From assembly GCF_030696885.1 (NCBI RefSeq), contig NZ_JAUYRI010000007.1:62001-126000 (forward strand): a stretch of DNA of 64,000 nucleotides, given 5' to 3'. The notes beneath the pieces are model-generated. The model was not told the DNA's origin. It did not search any database and saw only the letters and a list, made by a program, of their open reading frames with translations. The stretch comes from Thiobacillus sp. Lineage in GTDB: Bacteria; Pseudomonadota; Gammaproteobacteria; Burkholderiales; Thiobacillaceae. Positions within the stretch are counted from its first letter, which is position 1. The number at the start of each line of letters is the position of its first letter. The translations under genes and the position numbers were made by a program. This document shows positions 1 to 11,600 of the stretch, piece by piece.

Positions 1-2
1 AA

Positions 3-515
3 GCCGAGGCCCGCGACAACATCCGCGCCACCGCCGTCCGGCTGGCACGCGACGACGGCCTGTTCGAGCTGATTCCGGCGCCGGCACTGGCCGCCGCCGA
101 GCTCGACCACCTCGACGCCCACATCGGCCTGTATGACCGCGTCGCGCAGTCGGTGTTCGTCTATGGCCGCGGCGAACAGGCCGCCTGGGCGCACAAGAAG
201 CACGAATTCGACTATACCGTCGGTCCAGGTCTCGCCTTCCTGCGCGAGCAGACCGGCGCCGATGCCGCGCTGATCGTGCTGGGATCCGATTTCATCTCCT
301 CCGGCGGCCGCCGCGCGGCCTTCATCGCCGGTCTCGCGCTCGGCATCGTGATGCCGCTGGGCCAGGCCTTCATCACGGCCGGTGTGGTGGACCTGAAAAC
401 CGGCGACGTGCAGTGGATGAGCTTCGATTCCAGCAGCAGCAAGGATACGCGCAAGCCGGCCGACGTCGACGCGCTGATGCGCGACCTCTACCAGACCTGG
501 CCCGGGCCGCGATGA
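3..515 (+). CDS. Hypothetical protein, 5' end truncated by window start
   Basis: Frame open from the window edge (AEARDNIRATAVRLARDDG...) through ORF 153..515; stop overlaps the ATG of the next gene (ATGA). Confidence 0.7.
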   Translation, partial: AEARDNIRATAVRLARDDGLFELIPAPALAAAELDHLDAHIGLYDRVAQSVFVYGRGEQAAWAHKKHEFDYTVGPGLAFLREQTGADAALIVLGSDFISSGGRRAAFIAGLALGIVMPLGQAFITAGVVDLKTGDVQWMSFDSSSSKDTRKPADVDALMRDLYQTWPGPR

Positions 516-1672
516 GGCGCGGGCTGAGCCTGGCGCTGGCGTGCGCCCTGGCCCTGCCAGCCCAGGCCGACACGGTGCTGCCCTGGGCCGATGCTGCCGA
601 AACCCGCGAACTGGCATCCGACGAGAAAGGCCTGTGGCAGGAGGCGGACGAATTCGACCGCGCACTGGTACGGGCCGGCCGCGTCAACACCGATCCCGCG
701 CTGACCGCGTATCTGCAGGGGATCATGGATCGGCTCTATCCCGAATTCAAGGATCGCCTGCGGGTGCGCCTGCTGAACGCCCAGCAGATCAACGCCTTTG
801 CACTGCCCAATGGCAGCATCTACGTCAACGCCGGCCTGATTGCCCGCTTCGAGAACGAGGCCCAGCTCGCCACGGTGCTGGCGCACGAAGGTGCCCATTT
901 CACTCACCGCCACTCGCTGCAGCAGGTCGAGCGCTTGCGCAACGCCGCCGCCTTCGCGCTGGTGGTGGCCATGCTGGGGGTGCCGCTGGTCGGTGACCTC
1001 GTCGCGCTGTCGTCGATGTTCGGCTATTCGCGTGAGCATGAGCGCGAGGCCGACGTCATCGGCTACCAGCGTCTGGTCGCTGCCGGCTACGCCGCGCGCG
1101 AGACGATCCGCACCTTCGAGCACCTGCAGGCCGAGATCAAGGCGGCCGACATCAACGAGCCCTACTTCTTTGCCAGCCATCCCCGACTGCAAGAGCGCAT
1201 CGACAGCTTCAATACGCTGATCCGCGACAGTGACAACGGCGAAACCGCACGTGAACGCTTCACCGAAACCACCGCGGGGCTGCGCCTGGCCTCGTTGGCG
1301 GGCGACCTGGCCGCTTACCGCTACAAGCAGATTATCCTGATGCTGAGCAACCCCGCCACCCGCCGCGAATATCCGCCCGAAGCCTCGTATTTCCTCGGCG
1401 AAGCCTACCGGCTGCGCAACGAGGCCGGCGACGAAGCTGCCGCCGAGCGCGAATTCAAGCTCGCGATCGAGACCGCCCCGCATTACGCGCCACCGCACCG
1501 GGCGCTCGGCCTGCTCCATTTCAAGCGCGGCGACAGCGGTGAGGCCGCCACGCGCCTGCGTCATTACCTCACGCTCGACCCCGGCGCTGCCGACCGTACC
1601 TACGTCGAGTACTACATCACGCTCATGGACAGCCCGGCGCCCGCGGGCAATAATTTGCCCAAAGCCGAATAA
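512..1672 (+). CDS. M48-family metalloprotease with TPR-like C-terminus (BepA/YfgC-like)
   Basis: HEGAHFTHRH zinc motif and EREAD downstream motif; signal peptide-like MRRGLSLALACALALPAQA; ATG at 512. Confidence 0.9.
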   Translation: MRRGLSLALACALALPAQADTVLPWADAAETRELASDEKGLWQEADEFDRALVRAGRVNTDPALTAYLQGIMDRLYPEFKDRLRVRLLNAQQINAFALPNGSIYVNAGLIARFENEAQLATVLAHEGAHFTHRHSLQQVERLRNAAAFALVVAMLGVPLVGDLVALSSMFGYSREHEREADVIGYQRLVAAGYAARETIRTFEHLQAEIKAADINEPYFFASHPRLQERIDSFNTLIRDSDNGETARERFTETTAGLRLASLAGDLAAYRYKQIILMLSNPATRREYPPEASYFLGEAYRLRNEAGDEAAAEREFKLAIETAPHYAPPHRALGLLHFKRGDSGEAATRLRHYLTLDPGAADRTYVEYYITLMDSPAPAGNNLPKAE

Positions 1673-1677
1673 ACCCC

Positions 1678-2697
1678 ATGAGCGCCCCCCTCAACCCCTC
1701 CGAGTCCGACCCCCTCGCCGCCGCGGCGGGTGAGGGCCTCTATCAACGCATTTTCGAGTTCGCCCCGGATGCCCTCCTGGTGGTCGATGCGGAAGGACAC
1801 ATCACCCTGGCCAACGCCCATAGCGAAACCCTGTTCGGCTACACGCGCAGCGAACTCCTCGGCCAGGCCATCGAAAAACTGGTGCCCGCACGCTTCGCCA
1901 CGCACCACGCTCAGCACCGCGCCCACTTCAAAACCTCTGCCCACAGTCGGCAGATGGGGGCGGCCACCGAACTGTGCGCGCTGCACAAGAGCGGCCATGA
2001 GTTCCCGGTCGACATCATGCTGAGCCCGATGCAGGCCGACGGCCAGGGGCTCACCCTGTGCGTTGTGCGCGACATCACCGAGCGCAAGGCCGCGCAGGAC
2101 GCGCTCGAGCGGCAGACGGAGGAACTCCGCCGCCTGCATGCCGAACTGGAACTGCTGGCCAACCACGACGGCCTCACCGGGCTATTCAACTGGCGCGCGT
2201 TCTACGAGCACACTGGGCAGATGCTCAAGATCGCCCACCGGCGCCGGGAAAACGTGACCCTGCTGCTGCTCGACCTCGACCATTTCAAGTCGATCAATGA
2301 CCGCTTCGGCCATCCCGAAGGCGACCGTGTGCTGCAAGCGGTCGCCGCGGCGCTGCGGGAAACCGCACGCGACAACGATATCGTGGCGCGCCACGGCGGC
2401 GAAGAATTCGTCGTGGCCGCGCTCGGGCTCAGCGCGGAGGAAGGCCTGGTCGCGGCGGAGCGTCTGCGCGCCGCCGTTGCCGCGATCGAAAACCTGAAGC
2501 GCCCCATCACGGTCAGCGTCGGCGTCGCCACCCTGCCGCCGCAACCGAACAAGCATGTCGACCCGCGTGCGCTTGCCGAGCTGCTCGACCAGGCCGATCA
2601 GGCACTCTATGTCGCCAAGAACAACGGCCGCAACCAGGTCTGGCACTACGATCCGCTCGGCCCGCCGGCGCAGGCCCATCAGACTCCCGCCGCATGA
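1678..2697 (+). CDS. PAS domain diguanylate cyclase (GGDEF)
   Basis: PAS-like N-terminus (FEFAPDALLVVDAEGHITLANAHSETLFGY) and ARHGGEEFVV GGDEF-type signature. Confidence 0.92.
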   Translation: MSAPLNPSESDPLAAAAGEGLYQRIFEFAPDALLVVDAEGHITLANAHSETLFGYTRSELLGQAIEKLVPARFATHHAQHRAHFKTSAHSRQMGAATELCALHKSGHEFPVDIMLSPMQADGQGLTLCVVRDITERKAAQDALERQTEELRRLHAELELLANHDGLTGLFNWRAFYEHTGQMLKIAHRRRENVTLLLLDLDHFKSINDRFGHPEGDRVLQAVAAALRETARDNDIVARHGGEEFVVAALGLSAEEGLVAAERLRAAVAAIENLKRPITVSVGVATLPPQPNKHVDPRALAELLDQADQALYVAKNNGRNQVWHYDPLGPPAQAHQTPAA

Positions 2698-3290
2698 GGG
2701 CACCGCCCCGCGGCTCCTGCCTTGCGCGGCGCGCAGGGCGCGGCCTCACCATCGGCCTCCTGCTCGCCAGTCTGGCGGCCTGCACCCCCTGGGCCCGCGT
2801 CGACCCCGGCAGCCGCCACGAAAGCAAACGCAACGACTACAGCCTCGAACTGCCGCTCGGCTGGGTCAGGCGCACCGCCGACGCCAACGATTACTTCGTC
2901 ACCCGCGACGGCCCGGCACTCAATTACATCGTCGTCAACCGCCAGCCGCACGACCGCAAGCTGCCGCGCACCCAACGCGAGACGCGTGCCGACATGCTGC
3001 CGCACGAGCTTGCCGAGCTCGCCCTCGCCGAATGGAAAAACACCGCGGCCACCGCCAACCTCGAGCTGCTCGCCAGCACGCCGATCATGCTCGGGGGCAG
3101 GCCCGCCGCCCGTGTGCACATCCGCTACCGCAACGAGCGCGGGCTGCCGATCGAGCGCGTGCTGGTCAGCCTTGTCGACACCCGGGGCCGGCTGTCGCTC
3201 CTGTATGAAGCGCCGACGATCGTCTATTTTCAGCGCGGACTGGCGGATTTTGAATCCCTGCTGGCCAGCGTGCGCTTTCAGCAGAAATAA
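2694..3290 (+). CDS. Putative lipoprotein
   Basis: Lipobox-like LLASLAAC; ATGA overlap with upstream gene. Confidence 0.7.
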   Translation: MRAPPRGSCLARRAGRGLTIGLLLASLAACTPWARVDPGSRHESKRNDYSLELPLGWVRRTADANDYFVTRDGPALNYIVVNRQPHDRKLPRTQRETRADMLPHELAELALAEWKNTAATANLELLASTPIMLGGRPAARVHIRYRNERGLPIERVLVSLVDTRGRLSLLYEAPTIVYFQRGLADFESLLASVRFQQK

Positions 3291-3298
3291 CAGACGAA

Positions 3299-3332
3299 AA
3301 AAGGGGGGTTTCACGTGAAACCCCCCCTTTCA
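3299..3332. terminator. Bidirectional intrinsic terminator between convergent genes
   Basis: aaaaggggggtttcacgtgaaacccccccttt perfect dyad between convergent CDSs ending at 3290 (+) and 3355 (-). Confidence 0.85.
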
Positions 3333-3354
3333 TTGCTGCAGATCGTGCGGGCGA

Positions 3355-5004
3355 TCAGTCCTTGAAGCGGCCCCGCACCCCGACGCGGTTGCCACCGCCC
3401 CGGTTTTCCGGGCCGCCGCTGCGCGGCTGGCCGGGGCGCGCGCTGTTACCACGGTCGCCGTAGCTGCGGCCGGTCGATGCCTTGGCGGCCTTCGCCTCGC
3501 GCTCACGCTTTTCCCAGTATTCCACGCTGTTACCGTTGACTTCGGGCTTGGGCGCGGCCGCGGCGCCGCGATACGCGTCATTGTGCTGCGGCGGGCGTTG
3601 CTCCTGGTTCATGCGCGGCACGTCGGACGGGCCGCGGGCCGCCTGCTCGAAGCGGTTGCCGCGCGGCGCGCCACTGCGCGGACGGTCCGCCGCGGCGGGA
3701 CGCGCATCGGCACGGTAGCCACGGTCACGGTTGTCGCGACTGTCACCACGCGGCGGACGGTCGCCATAGCTGCGCGGTTCGCTGCGCTTGTCGCCAAAGC
3801 CGCCGCGCGGACCCGCATTGCTGCGCGGACGCCCCGTCGACGCCGGGCGGCCGGAAGACGGCTTCTGGGTCGGCTCCAGGCCCGGCAGCGTGTGCACCTC
3901 GATGCGGTTGCCGGTGTAGCGTTCGATATTCTTCACCAGCCCGCTTTCGCGCATGCCGGCAAAGCTCACCGCAATGCCGGTGCGGCCGGCGCGGCCGGTG
4001 CGGCCGATGCGGTGAACGTAGTCCTCGGCCTGCCGCGGCAGATCGAAGTTGATCACATGGCTGATGCCGGCCACGTCGATGCCGCGCGCGGCCACGTCGG
4101 TGGCGACCAGCACCTTGGTGCGGCCTTCGCGCAGACGCTGCAGCGCGCGGTTGCGCTGACCCTGCTGCATGTCGCCATGCAGCGCGTCGGAGGCAAAGCC
4201 GCTCTCGGACAGCAGGTCGGAAATTTCCTCGGTGCTGCGCTTGGTCGATGCAAACACGATGGCCTGCGTCATGTCCACGTCGCGCAACAGCGCGTCGAGC
4301 AGACGGTTCTTGTGGTCCATGTTGTCGGCAAACAGCAGGCGCTGCTCGATCTTCGATTCGGTGTGCGGCACCGCCTCGATTTCGATGCGCTGCGCGTCGC
4401 GGGTGAGTTCGCGCGCCAGGTTGCCCACCACGCCGTCGAGCGTGGCCGAGAACAACAGCGTCTGGCGCTCTTTCGGGCAGCGCGCGGCGATCGCCTTGAT
4501 GTCGTCGACAAAGCCCATGTCCAGCATGCGGTCGGCTTCGTCGAGCACCAGCACTTCCAGACGCGAGAAGTCGATCTTGCCGCGCTCAAGGTGATCGATC
4601 AGGCGGCCGGGCGTGGCCACCACGATGTCCACCGGTTGGCTCAAACGCTTGAGCTGCAGGCCATACGGCGAGCCGCCGACCAGGCAGGCGGTGCGGAAAC
4701 GACGCATGTCCTTGCCGTACGTGATGGCGGCTTTTTCGACCTGCAGCGCGAGTTCGCGCGTCGGGGTCAGCACCAGCACGCGCGGGCCCATGCTCTTGAC
4801 GGTCGGCTCGGCCAGCATGCGCTGGATCGACGGCAGGATGAACGCTGCGGTCTTGCCGCTGCCGGTGTGCGAGGACACCAGCAGATCGCGCCCGGTCAGC
4901 GCGGCGGGAATCGCCAGCGTCTGGACCGGCGTGGCGTTTTCGTAGCCGGCGCTGACAACGGATTTAAGGATGAGGGGATCAAGCCCCAATTCGGAAAAGC
5001 TCAT
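3355..5004 (-). CDS. rhlE: DEAD-box ATP-dependent RNA helicase (RhlE-type) with RG-rich C-terminal tail
   Basis: SSHTGSGKTAAF, VLDEADRML, LFSATL, HRIGRTGRAGR motifs; likely start MSFSELGLDPLIL at 5004. Confidence 0.9.
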   Translation of the reverse strand: MSFSELGLDPLILKSVVSAGYENATPVQTLAIPAALTGRDLLVSSHTGSGKTAAFILPSIQRMLAEPTVKSMGPRVLVLTPTRELALQVEKAAITYGKDMRRFRTACLVGGSPYGLQLKRLSQPVDIVVATPGRLIDHLERGKIDFSRLEVLVLDEADRMLDMGFVDDIKAIAARCPKERQTLLFSATLDGVVGNLARELTRDAQRIEIEAVPHTESKIEQRLLFADNMDHKNRLLDALLRDVDMTQAIVFASTKRSTEEISDLLSESGFASDALHGDMQQGQRNRALQRLREGRTKVLVATDVAARGIDVAGISHVINFDLPRQAEDYVHRIGRTGRAGRTGIAVSFAGMRESGLVKNIERYTGNRIEVHTLPGLEPTQKPSSGRPASTGRPRSNAGPRGGFGDKRSEPRSYGDRPPRGDSRDNRDRGYRADARPAAADRPRSGAPRGNRFEQAARGPSDVPRMNQEQRPPQHNDAYRGAAAAPKPEVNGNSVEYWEKREREAKAAKASTGRSYGDRGNSARPGQPRSGGPENRGGGNRVGVRGRFKD

Positions 5005-5324
5005 GGCAAACCTTTTTTCTGTGCGCACAAACGCGCATAACAAACCTGCGCCCGGTTCAAAACCAGACAGGTCACAAAATACGAACCGGATTGATGCGGC
5101 GTTCAGAAAACGCCCAACGGGTCGCGTCGATCACATCGGCGCCAACCACAAGACTTGTCACGGCCGGTTGCGATAAAACACCGGCGGTACAAAAGAGAGG
5201 TCGAAGACGATGGGGCTGTGAGAACAGTCCCGAGGCACGGCGGCAAAAAATCTGGCCTGCCCACTGCTGTATGCACAACTCGACGGAGTTTATCAGGAAA
5301 CGCTGATTTTCCCGAGTTTTATTT

Positions 5325-7100
5325 TCAGGCCGGATGATACAGCTTGTGATACAGCCCGCCACGGCCGATCAGTTCGTCGTGTCCGCCGGCTTCCACCACG
5401 CGGCCGTTCTCGAAAACCAGGATGCGGTCGGCCTGCTTCACCGCGGACAGGCGGTGCGCAATGATCAGCGTTGTGCGACCGGCGAGGAAGGTGTGCATGG
5501 CAAGATGCAGTCGGCGTTCAGTGTCGCTGTCGAGCGCCGAGGTGGCCTCGTCGAGGATAACAATGCTGGGTCGGGCGACGATCATGCGCGCGATCGCCAA
5601 GCGCTGCCGCTGGCCGCCCGACATGCGCACGCCCTGGCGCCCCACCACCGTATCGAGCGCGTGCGGCAGGTCGGCGATGGTGTCCTTCAACTGGGCGATA
5701 TCCAGCGCCTGCCACAGCGTGGCGTCGTCAACCTCGCGCCCCAGGGTGAGGTTGGCGCGCACGCTGTCGTTGAACAGCACCGGGTGCTGCAGCACTACGC
5801 CGACATGCTCGCGCACCGTCTCCCAGCCGATTTCGGTCACCGGGACGTCGCCGTACAGGATCCGCCCCGCCTTCACCGGGTACAGTCCCAGCAGCGCCTG
5901 CACCAGGGTCGACTTGCCGCCGCCGGAAGCACCCACCAGCGCCACTTTCTCGCCCGGCGCCACCACCAGGCTGACGTCGTCGAGTACCGTCTCGCCCGCA
6001 TCGTAGGCAAAGCTGACGTGATCAAGCGTAATCCCAACCGTGGGCTCGCCGGCAAAGGGGTCGCGCAATGCCGGGTGCTGCGGCTCGCCGGCAAGACCGA
6101 GCAGCGCATTGATGCGCCCCAGCGCGGCGTTGGCGGCATACCAGGCGTACTGCATGTTCACCAGTTCCTGCACCGGCGTCATCATGAACCAGAGGTAGCC
6201 GAACACCGCCAGCATCTCGCCGATGGAGAGATCGGAAAACACCACCATCAGCATCGCGCCGGCGCGGAAGGCGTCGAAGCCGACGAGGAAGATGAAGAAG
6301 GAAAACCGGCTCATCGCATCCGACTTCCAGGCGAAGGCCGCCGCGTGCCGGCGGATATCGGCGGCCTTGTCGGTTACCCGCGCCAGGTAATGCTTCTCGC
6401 GATTCATCGCGCGGATCTGGGTCAGCGCATCGAGCGTTTCGGCAAGGGCGTCCTGGAACACTTCGAAAGCGCGGTTCTCGTGCTTTTTCAGATCCTTTAC
6501 CCGCTTGCCGAGCCGGGTGGAGAACAGAATCACGACGGGGTTCAGGAGCAGGATAAACAGCGCCAGCTGCCAGTGCATCCAGAACAGCACGCCGGCGACG
6601 CCAACCAGCGTCAGCACCGACACCACAAAGCCGGAAACCGACGCGCCGAGGAAGCTGTCGATGGCATTCAGATCGGTGACGAAATGCGAGGTCACCCGCC
6701 CCGCCCCCACGGTCTCGAACTGCGACAGCGCGATTCTGGAAAGCCGGTTCAGCATGCGCACACGGATTCGATACACCACGTCCTTCGCCAGCAGCGAGAA
6801 GCTGCGCCCCTGCCACACGTTGAGCAGGATGGCCGCCAGCCGCAGCACCACCGACAGCAGCAATGCCGCGCCGATGAACAGCACCGGTCCGTGCCAGGCA
6901 ACCGGAAACCACGCGCCGATAGCGGCGACCATCCTGCCCGGATGGTGCAGCAGCACCTCGTCGACCATCAGCGGCAGCAAGAGCGGGATCGGCACCGAGG
7001 CCACCACCGCCAACAAGGCAATGATATTGGCCAGCAGCAGGCGCCGGCGGTGGGTCTTGAGTTCGTCGGCGATGCCGCGCCAGCTCAGCATGACGCTCAC
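5325..7100 (-). CDS. ABC transporter, fused permease/ATP-binding protein
   Basis: Walker [10 protein letters not shown], signature MSGGQRQR, Walker [13 protein letters not shown]-terminal TM segments. Confidence 0.9.
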   Translation of the reverse strand: MSVMLSWRGIADELKTHRRRLLLANIIALLAVVASVPIPLLLPLMVDEVLLHHPGRMVAAIGAWFPVAWHGPVLFIGAALLLSVVLRLAAILLNVWQGRSFSLLAKDVVYRIRVRMLNRLSRIALSQFETVGAGRVTSHFVTDLNAIDSFLGASVSGFVVSVLTLVGVAGVLFWMHWQLALFILLLNPVVILFSTRLGKRVKDLKKHENRAFEVFQDALAETLDALTQIRAMNREKHYLARVTDKAADIRRHAAAFAWKSDAMSRFSFFIFLVGFDAFRAGAMLMVVFSDLSIGEMLAVFGYLWFMMTPVQELVNMQYAWYAANAALGRINALLGLAGEPQHPALRDPFAGEPTVGITLDHVSFAYDAGETVLDDVSLVVAPGEKVALVGASGGGKSTLVQALLGLYPVKAGRILYGDVPVTEIGWETVREHVGVVLQHPVLFNDSVRANLTLGREVDDATLWQALDIAQLKDTIADLPHALDTVVGRQGVRMSGGQRQRLAIARMIVARPSIVILDEATSALDSDTERRLHLAMHTFLAGRTTLIIAHRLSAVKQADRILVFENGRVVEAGGHDELIGRGGLYHKLYHPA

Positions 7101-8437
7101 TTGCCGATGCAGAATGTGCTGAAGATCTCGCCCAGCAGATCGTCGGCGGTGAATTCGCCGCTGATCTCGGACAGGGCGGATTGCGCCAACCGCAGCTCCT
7201 CGGCAAACAGCTCGAGTTGCGCTGCCGTCGTCCGGGCGGCGGCCAGATGCCCGGCGGCGCGGGAAAGGGCATCGAGATGCCGCGCACGCGCCATGAAGGC
7301 GCCCTCGCCCGCCGCCTGCCAGCCGGCTGTCTCGAGCAGCTTGCTGCGCAGCAGCGCCATCCCGGCACCGGTCCTGGCGGACAGCCAGATCTCGTCACCC
7401 ACCGCACGCGGCGGCTCGCCGCCGACGTCGATCTTGTTGTGGATGGTGAGGCGCGCCACTTGCGGCAGACGTGTCAGGATCGCCGCTTCGCGTTCGCTGA
7501 CGCCATGCGCGGCATCCACCAGCAGCAGTGCCACGTCGGCCTTATCCACTGCCGCCCAGGTGCGCGCAATGCCGATCTTCTCGACCGGGTCGTCCGTGTC
7601 ACGCAGGCCTGCAGTGTCGATGATATGCAGCGGCACGCCCTCGATCTGGATCGCCTCGCGCACGGTGTCGCGCGTGGTGCCGGCGATCTCGGTGACGATC
7701 GCCGCCTCGAACCCGGCCAGCTGGTTCATCAGGCTCGACTTGCCGACGTTCGGCTGGCCGACCAGCACCACCGTCAGGCCTTCGCGCAGCAGCGCCCCCT
7801 GCCGGGCCTGCGCCCGCACGGCCTGCAGGCTGGCGTCGATCGCATCGAGCCGGCCGAAGGCATTGGCCTGCTGCAGAAAATCGATTTCTTCTTCGGGAAA
7901 GTCCAGCGTGGCTTCCACCAGCGTGCGCAGGCGGGTCAGCGCCTCGACCAGTTCGGCGATGCGCGCCGAAAACGCGCCGGACAGCGAGCGCACCGCCGAG
8001 CGCGCCGCCTCGGTCGACGCGGCGTCGATCAGGTCGGCCACCGCCTCGGCCTGCGCCAGATCGAGCTTGCCATTGAGAAAGGCACGGCGGGAAAACTCGC
8101 CCGGCTCGGCCAGGCGTGCGCCAAGTTCGATGCAGCGCTCAAGGATGAGATTCATCACCACCGGGCCGCCGTGACCCTGCAGTTCGAGCACCTGCTCGCC
8201 GGTGAATGAATGCGGCGCAGTGAAATAAAGCGCGATGCCCTCGTCGATCGGCTGGCCGTCGGCATCGAGGAAAGGACAGAGCGTGGCGTGGCGCGGCGCC
8301 GGGATGCGCCCGAGGATGGCTGTCGCCAACGGCGCGATGTCCGCGCCCGACACCCGCACCACCCCCACCCCACCGCGACCGGGCGCGGTGGCGATGGCGG
8401 CGATCAGGTCGGCGGGGATTCTGGAAAGGATCGTCAT
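7097..8437 (-). CDS. mnmE: tRNA modification GTPase MnmE
   Basis: [21 protein letters not shown]-terminus, [21 protein letters not shown]-terminal CIGK. Confidence 0.97.
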   Translation of the reverse strand: MTILSRIPADLIAAIATAPGRGGVGVVRVSGADIAPLATAILGRIPAPRHATLCPFLDADGQPIDEGIALYFTAPHSFTGEQVLELQGHGGPVVMNLILERCIELGARLAEPGEFSRRAFLNGKLDLAQAEAVADLIDAASTEAARSAVRSLSGAFSARIAELVEALTRLRTLVEATLDFPEEEIDFLQQANAFGRLDAIDASLQAVRAQARQGALLREGLTVVLVGQPNVGKSSLMNQLAGFEAAIVTEIAGTTRDTVREAIQIEGVPLHIIDTAGLRDTDDPVEKIGIARTWAAVDKADVALLLVDAAHGVSEREAAILTRLPQVARLTIHNKIDVGGEPPRAVGDEIWLSARTGAGMALLRSKLLETAGWQAAGEGAFMARARHLDALSRAAGHLAAARTTAAQLELFAEELRLAQSALSEISGEFTADDLLGEIFSTFCIGK

Positions 8438-8639
8438 CGGCTGCGGGAAGGAAGGCGCAGAAGCCCAAAAGCCTCGACGGTCATTGTAATTGTAACGTGA
8501 GCCTGGCTGCGCCCGTCATAACCGAAAGCGCCCGGGCCTATTTGCCCGAATGGCTTAATTTACGGTTATTTATGTCGTTATTTTCTGACGATGTGTCACG
8601 CTTCGGTAAATCTCAGTTCATCCACCCTCGACCTCGCCC

Positions 8640-11600
8640 GTGTCTGAACAGTCCCCTTTCGCGTTGCGATCCATTTTGCTGCCTGCCGTCCTGCAAGTGG
8701 AGGACCAGGCGCCTTGCTTTGGAACTATCGCCAGCCTGTCGGAACAGGGTCTGTCTTTCGATTTCCGGGGTGAGCCCCTTTCGCAGCGTTCAGTCGGCCT
8801 GACTGCCCAACTGGACTTCGACCTGCAGGACAAGCACCATTCCTGCAAGGGCCTGATCGTCAATATTCAAGGCGGGCGGGCGCTGCTCTCATTGCGAAGC
8901 ATGCCCTCGGCTATCGTAGCCGCACTGCAATCCGCCCCTCGTCACGGCGGTTCAACCCTGACCGCACGTCTTTCCAGCCTGCAGGTTCAGCAGGGGTGCC
9001 ATGCGTCATTCATGGAAAACATGAAAGCGGTGGTAGACGATTTTTATGCTTTGTTACCGGAGCAGATCCAGCTAAGCGTTCAGCCTGAGGAGGCGAACGA
9101 CCCAGCCGGGATGAGCCAACTGCAGAAAGACCTGGTCCGACTGCGGCCGCAGTTCACCCGGTGGTTCACCCAAGCTTACCCGATGCACCCCGAATTGCGG
9201 GGCAGCGTCCCGGCCGCGTCGCCAGCCAACGCCACAGACCCGATCGACATGGCACGGGTGGATGACTGGATTCGGCGCACTACCATTGCACAAAAAGCGG
9301 TCGAATCCCTCGGCACACTGCTGGAGGCATTCGACCTCCACTACAGCAACCTGCTGAACAGCGGCGGAAAGCGCGCAAGCCATCCCTTCCAACTGGATGC
9401 CTTACTCAGCGTTCTGGCAGACCTGCTCGAACCGCTGAAAATTGCCCCGGACAAGCAGATTGTCTGCTACGAGCTGATGGCGCGGGCGTTTACAAAGCAT
9501 GCGGTTTCCCTCTACCAGTCCCTGCTCGATATCGTCGGCGATGCCCCACCCGAGCTCATTCATCACCCACAACAAATCACCAGCCTGGAAGAATGGCTAA
9601 AGCTCTTCGCAGCAGGTGCGGCCCCGGGAGCCGAGAGCGAAAACGCGGACGCCAACGCATCGAGCCGTATCAATGAACTGTCAGCCTTGCTGGGCAGGCT
9701 CACGAACACCCTCGGTGAACTGAACCTGCACCTGCCCATACCCCCGTCTTCCGAGACTGGCGGCGTAGTACCCTCCGGCATGCTGGTCCCTGCCATGCTG
9801 GCCCGCGACCGTATATTCGGGCGTTTTCTGCCGGCCACGACGGGGCTCCTCGATGCAGGCAACCTGCTGCTGCTCGACCCGGCGCGCCTTGCTGCAGGTT
9901 CGGGCATGAGCGCCGTCGGGAAGGTGCTCGGTGGTCTGACCGATCTAGACAATGCTGCATTGCAGGGCCTGCATGCCTTGATGCGGCAACCCCCCCCGAT
10001 CGATCCCGGTCCTGAAAAGCTTGGCCAGGCGTCCCAGGTTCGGGCCCTGATGCTGCAAGCCCAGGGTTTGCTGCTGGAATACACGCTCAACGGCCTTACC
10101 TATGAATCACAGCCGGACCATCCCGCCTGGACACTGATCAACGCGCTCGACGCCCTGCACCAGGGTGCCGACGACCGCGGCCAATTTCTTGATCCCGCGC
10201 TTCACCATGGGATCAGCCTATCCATGCAGTGGCTGCTGGGGCAGGAGAACGTCGATGCCGCGCTCGAGCAAATCGACCGACTGCTGCTGAAGATCAACAC
10301 GCAACTGCAGGAAGCGCGGCAATCTCGGCGGGAACAGCATCTAAAAACGCTGGGGTCCCTGATACTGGACTCTTCCCTCATCGGCACCGCATGGTGCGTC
10401 GTCAAGCAGGGCGATGTAGCGATCCCCTATGAAGTGCTGGGCACGCATGAAGACACCTTGTACCTGCTCAACCGATCCGCCACCGTGCTGCTGGACATTC
10501 CGGTTGAGCGCTTCCTCCAGCAACTGGACAGCGGTCAGATCGAGGAAGCTGAAAGTTTCGACGAACCCTTTCTGGAGCGTATTGCAGATGCAACGCTCAC
10601 GGCCAGCCTGAATGCCGTCCATGCCTTTACATGGCAGGATCCCGCCAGCGGCTGTCTCAAGCGCAATGCCCTGATGGATGAACTGGAGCGGCGCCTCGCT
10701 CATCCGGTCACCGAGCCCCCCACGTTTTGTGCGCTGATTGAAATCCCCACCATGCGGCCCAGCCTGTCTTCCTTGCCCGGCGACGAGCTCGCGGTCATGC
10801 AAAAGCGCACCGGGGAAATCATTTTGAACGCGCTGGAAAACGGCGAACGCTGCGGTCGCCTGAGCGATGTCTCTTTCATGCTGGTGTTTGCTCCCCAGGA
10901 TCCGGAGGGACTAGCAACCCGGCTTTCGCAGCTCAAGATCGATATGGAAAGCCTGCATGCAGAATGGAAGATGATCGGGGCGGTCGTACCGCTGCTTGGC
11001 GAGGAGGCTTCGCTCGCGCCATCAAGCGTTTTGCGCCGGGCCAACCAGGCTTGCACTCCGCTACGCCAGCATGCCGGATTCGATCTCTCTTGCCTGAGCA
11101 ACGTACCTCCGGTGTCCAACCAGATTGATCCGCTGCCGTTTTCCTCGCTTTATTTGCGCTGCCAGAAAATAGCTTCCTGCGACAAAAGCGCACCGTCACA
11201 TTATGAAATTTTGCTGGGCGTCGACGAGGCTCTGGTCCCCTCCCACACCACCCAGAGCTTTGTTGTCATGGCTGAGCAGACAGACCGCATCCATGCTCTG
11301 GACACATGGGTGCTGAAAACCGTTCTTGAATGGATGGGTAGCAACGCAGCCGGGCTGGACAAACTAAGCGGCCTGTCGGTCAATGTATCTGGCAACAGCC
11401 TAACGCTGACGCATCATGTCGACGCCATGATCAGCCTGCTCTCCGACCACCCCCATCTGACCAGCAAGCTCATCATCGAGGTCACCGAGACGGCTGCCAT
11501 CGACAACATGGACGTAGCCGTGCGTTCGCTGCGCAAACTGCGCGCGCTGGGATGCCGGATCGCACTGGATGATTTTGGCAGCGGCTACAGTTCCTATAGC

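Noticed and set aside
5091-5337. Small protein genes or 6S RNA in the rhlE upstream region
   Set aside because: Compared with the general 6S layout from memory; no clear match. Short ORFs overlap each other in several frames without family motifs.
5334-8174. 946-aa + strand ORF
   Set aside because: Antisense to the ABC exporter and mnmE; His/Gln/Arg-rich shadow ORF typical of GC-rich DNA.
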